Assembly: GCF_017432245.1 (NCBI RefSeq)
Contig: NZ_JAFRJO010000082.1
Span: 1 to 55,863, forward strand
Source of the DNA: Methanobrevibacter sp.
GTDB lineage: Archaea > Methanobacteriota > Methanobacteria > Methanobacteriales > Methanobacteriaceae
Length of the DNA stretch: 55,863 nt
Direction of reading: 5' to 3'
The notes below the pieces were generated by a model. That model worked only from the letters and a program-made list of their open reading frames with translations, did not search any database and was not told the DNA's origin. Positions 55,856 through 55,863 of this stretch are shown piece after piece (within the stretch, counting starts at the first letter, position 1; each line of letters starts with the position of its first letter). The position numbers were made by a program, and so were the translations under genes.

Positions 55856-55863
55856 TTTCTAAA

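Overview
The window is AT-rich DNA from a methanogenic archaeon of the order Methanobacteriales, most likely a Methanobrevibacter species. The evidence is a group II thermosome, a membrane-anchored LonB protease, the archaeal HMG-CoA synthase and thiolase pair, a GHMP-type shikimate kinase, ribosomal protein S17e, a Hel308 helicase, an archaeal Elp3, CbiP and HypA/HypB. Most genes start after a GGTGAT-like ribosome binding site, and T-rich tracts follow many of them. The gene order from about 12 to 55 kb resembles, from memory, the corresponding region of Methanothermobacter thermautotrophicus.

Bases 1-5150 look accessory and are lower in GC. They hold an ApeA-like HEPN (defence type) gene, a probable frameshifted gene remnant, a zinc-finger/membrane-anchor protein, an AAA_14/DUF4143 ATPase preceded by an array of 23-bp iteron-like repeats, two tandem zinc-ribbon micro-genes of 44-45 codons, and a Panacea/SocA-like protein. 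From 5.28 to 9.6 kb there is a self-contained efflux operon. It has two palindromic operators, a heterodimeric ABC exporter with one degenerate ATP site, and a MarR regulator.

From 9.6 to 22 kb most genes are on the minus strand: a DUF354 glycosyltransferase-like protein, HypB with a His-rich tail, HypA, PRPP synthetase, two unrecognised membrane proteins, LonB, and the mevalonate-pathway thiolase and HMG-CoA synthase. CbiP (cobyric acid synthase) lies on the plus strand between LonB and the thiolase. Two tRNA-Gly genes and a tandem pair of three-helix membrane proteins follow. After a methyltransferase comes the thermosome gene, which ends in a striking symmetric hairpin.

From 27 to 38.7 kb the content is mixed and partly lineage-specific: a TMEM175-like channel whose apparent start codon is ATA, a coiled-coil protein, a secreted protein, an AarF-type kinase, a ferredoxin-nitroreductase, a K+-channel-like protein with an unusual filter, tRNA-Lys, a CPBP protease, a YCII protein and several unknowns. 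A dispersed 37-40-bp repeat occurs here three times and flanks one gene.

From 38.8 to 46.1 kb lie the aspartate-family genes (asd, dapB, dapA, lysC), rps17e, chorismate mutase, a radical SAM protein and shikimate kinase. These supply lysine/threonine/methionine precursors and aromatic amino acids. The remainder holds an S49 peptidase homologue that may lack its catalytic serine, a small thioredoxin, a GT4 glycosyltransferase, MoaC, Hel308, DUF2098, a PRC-barrel protein, Elp3, DeoC, and tRNA-Phe and tRNA-Val.
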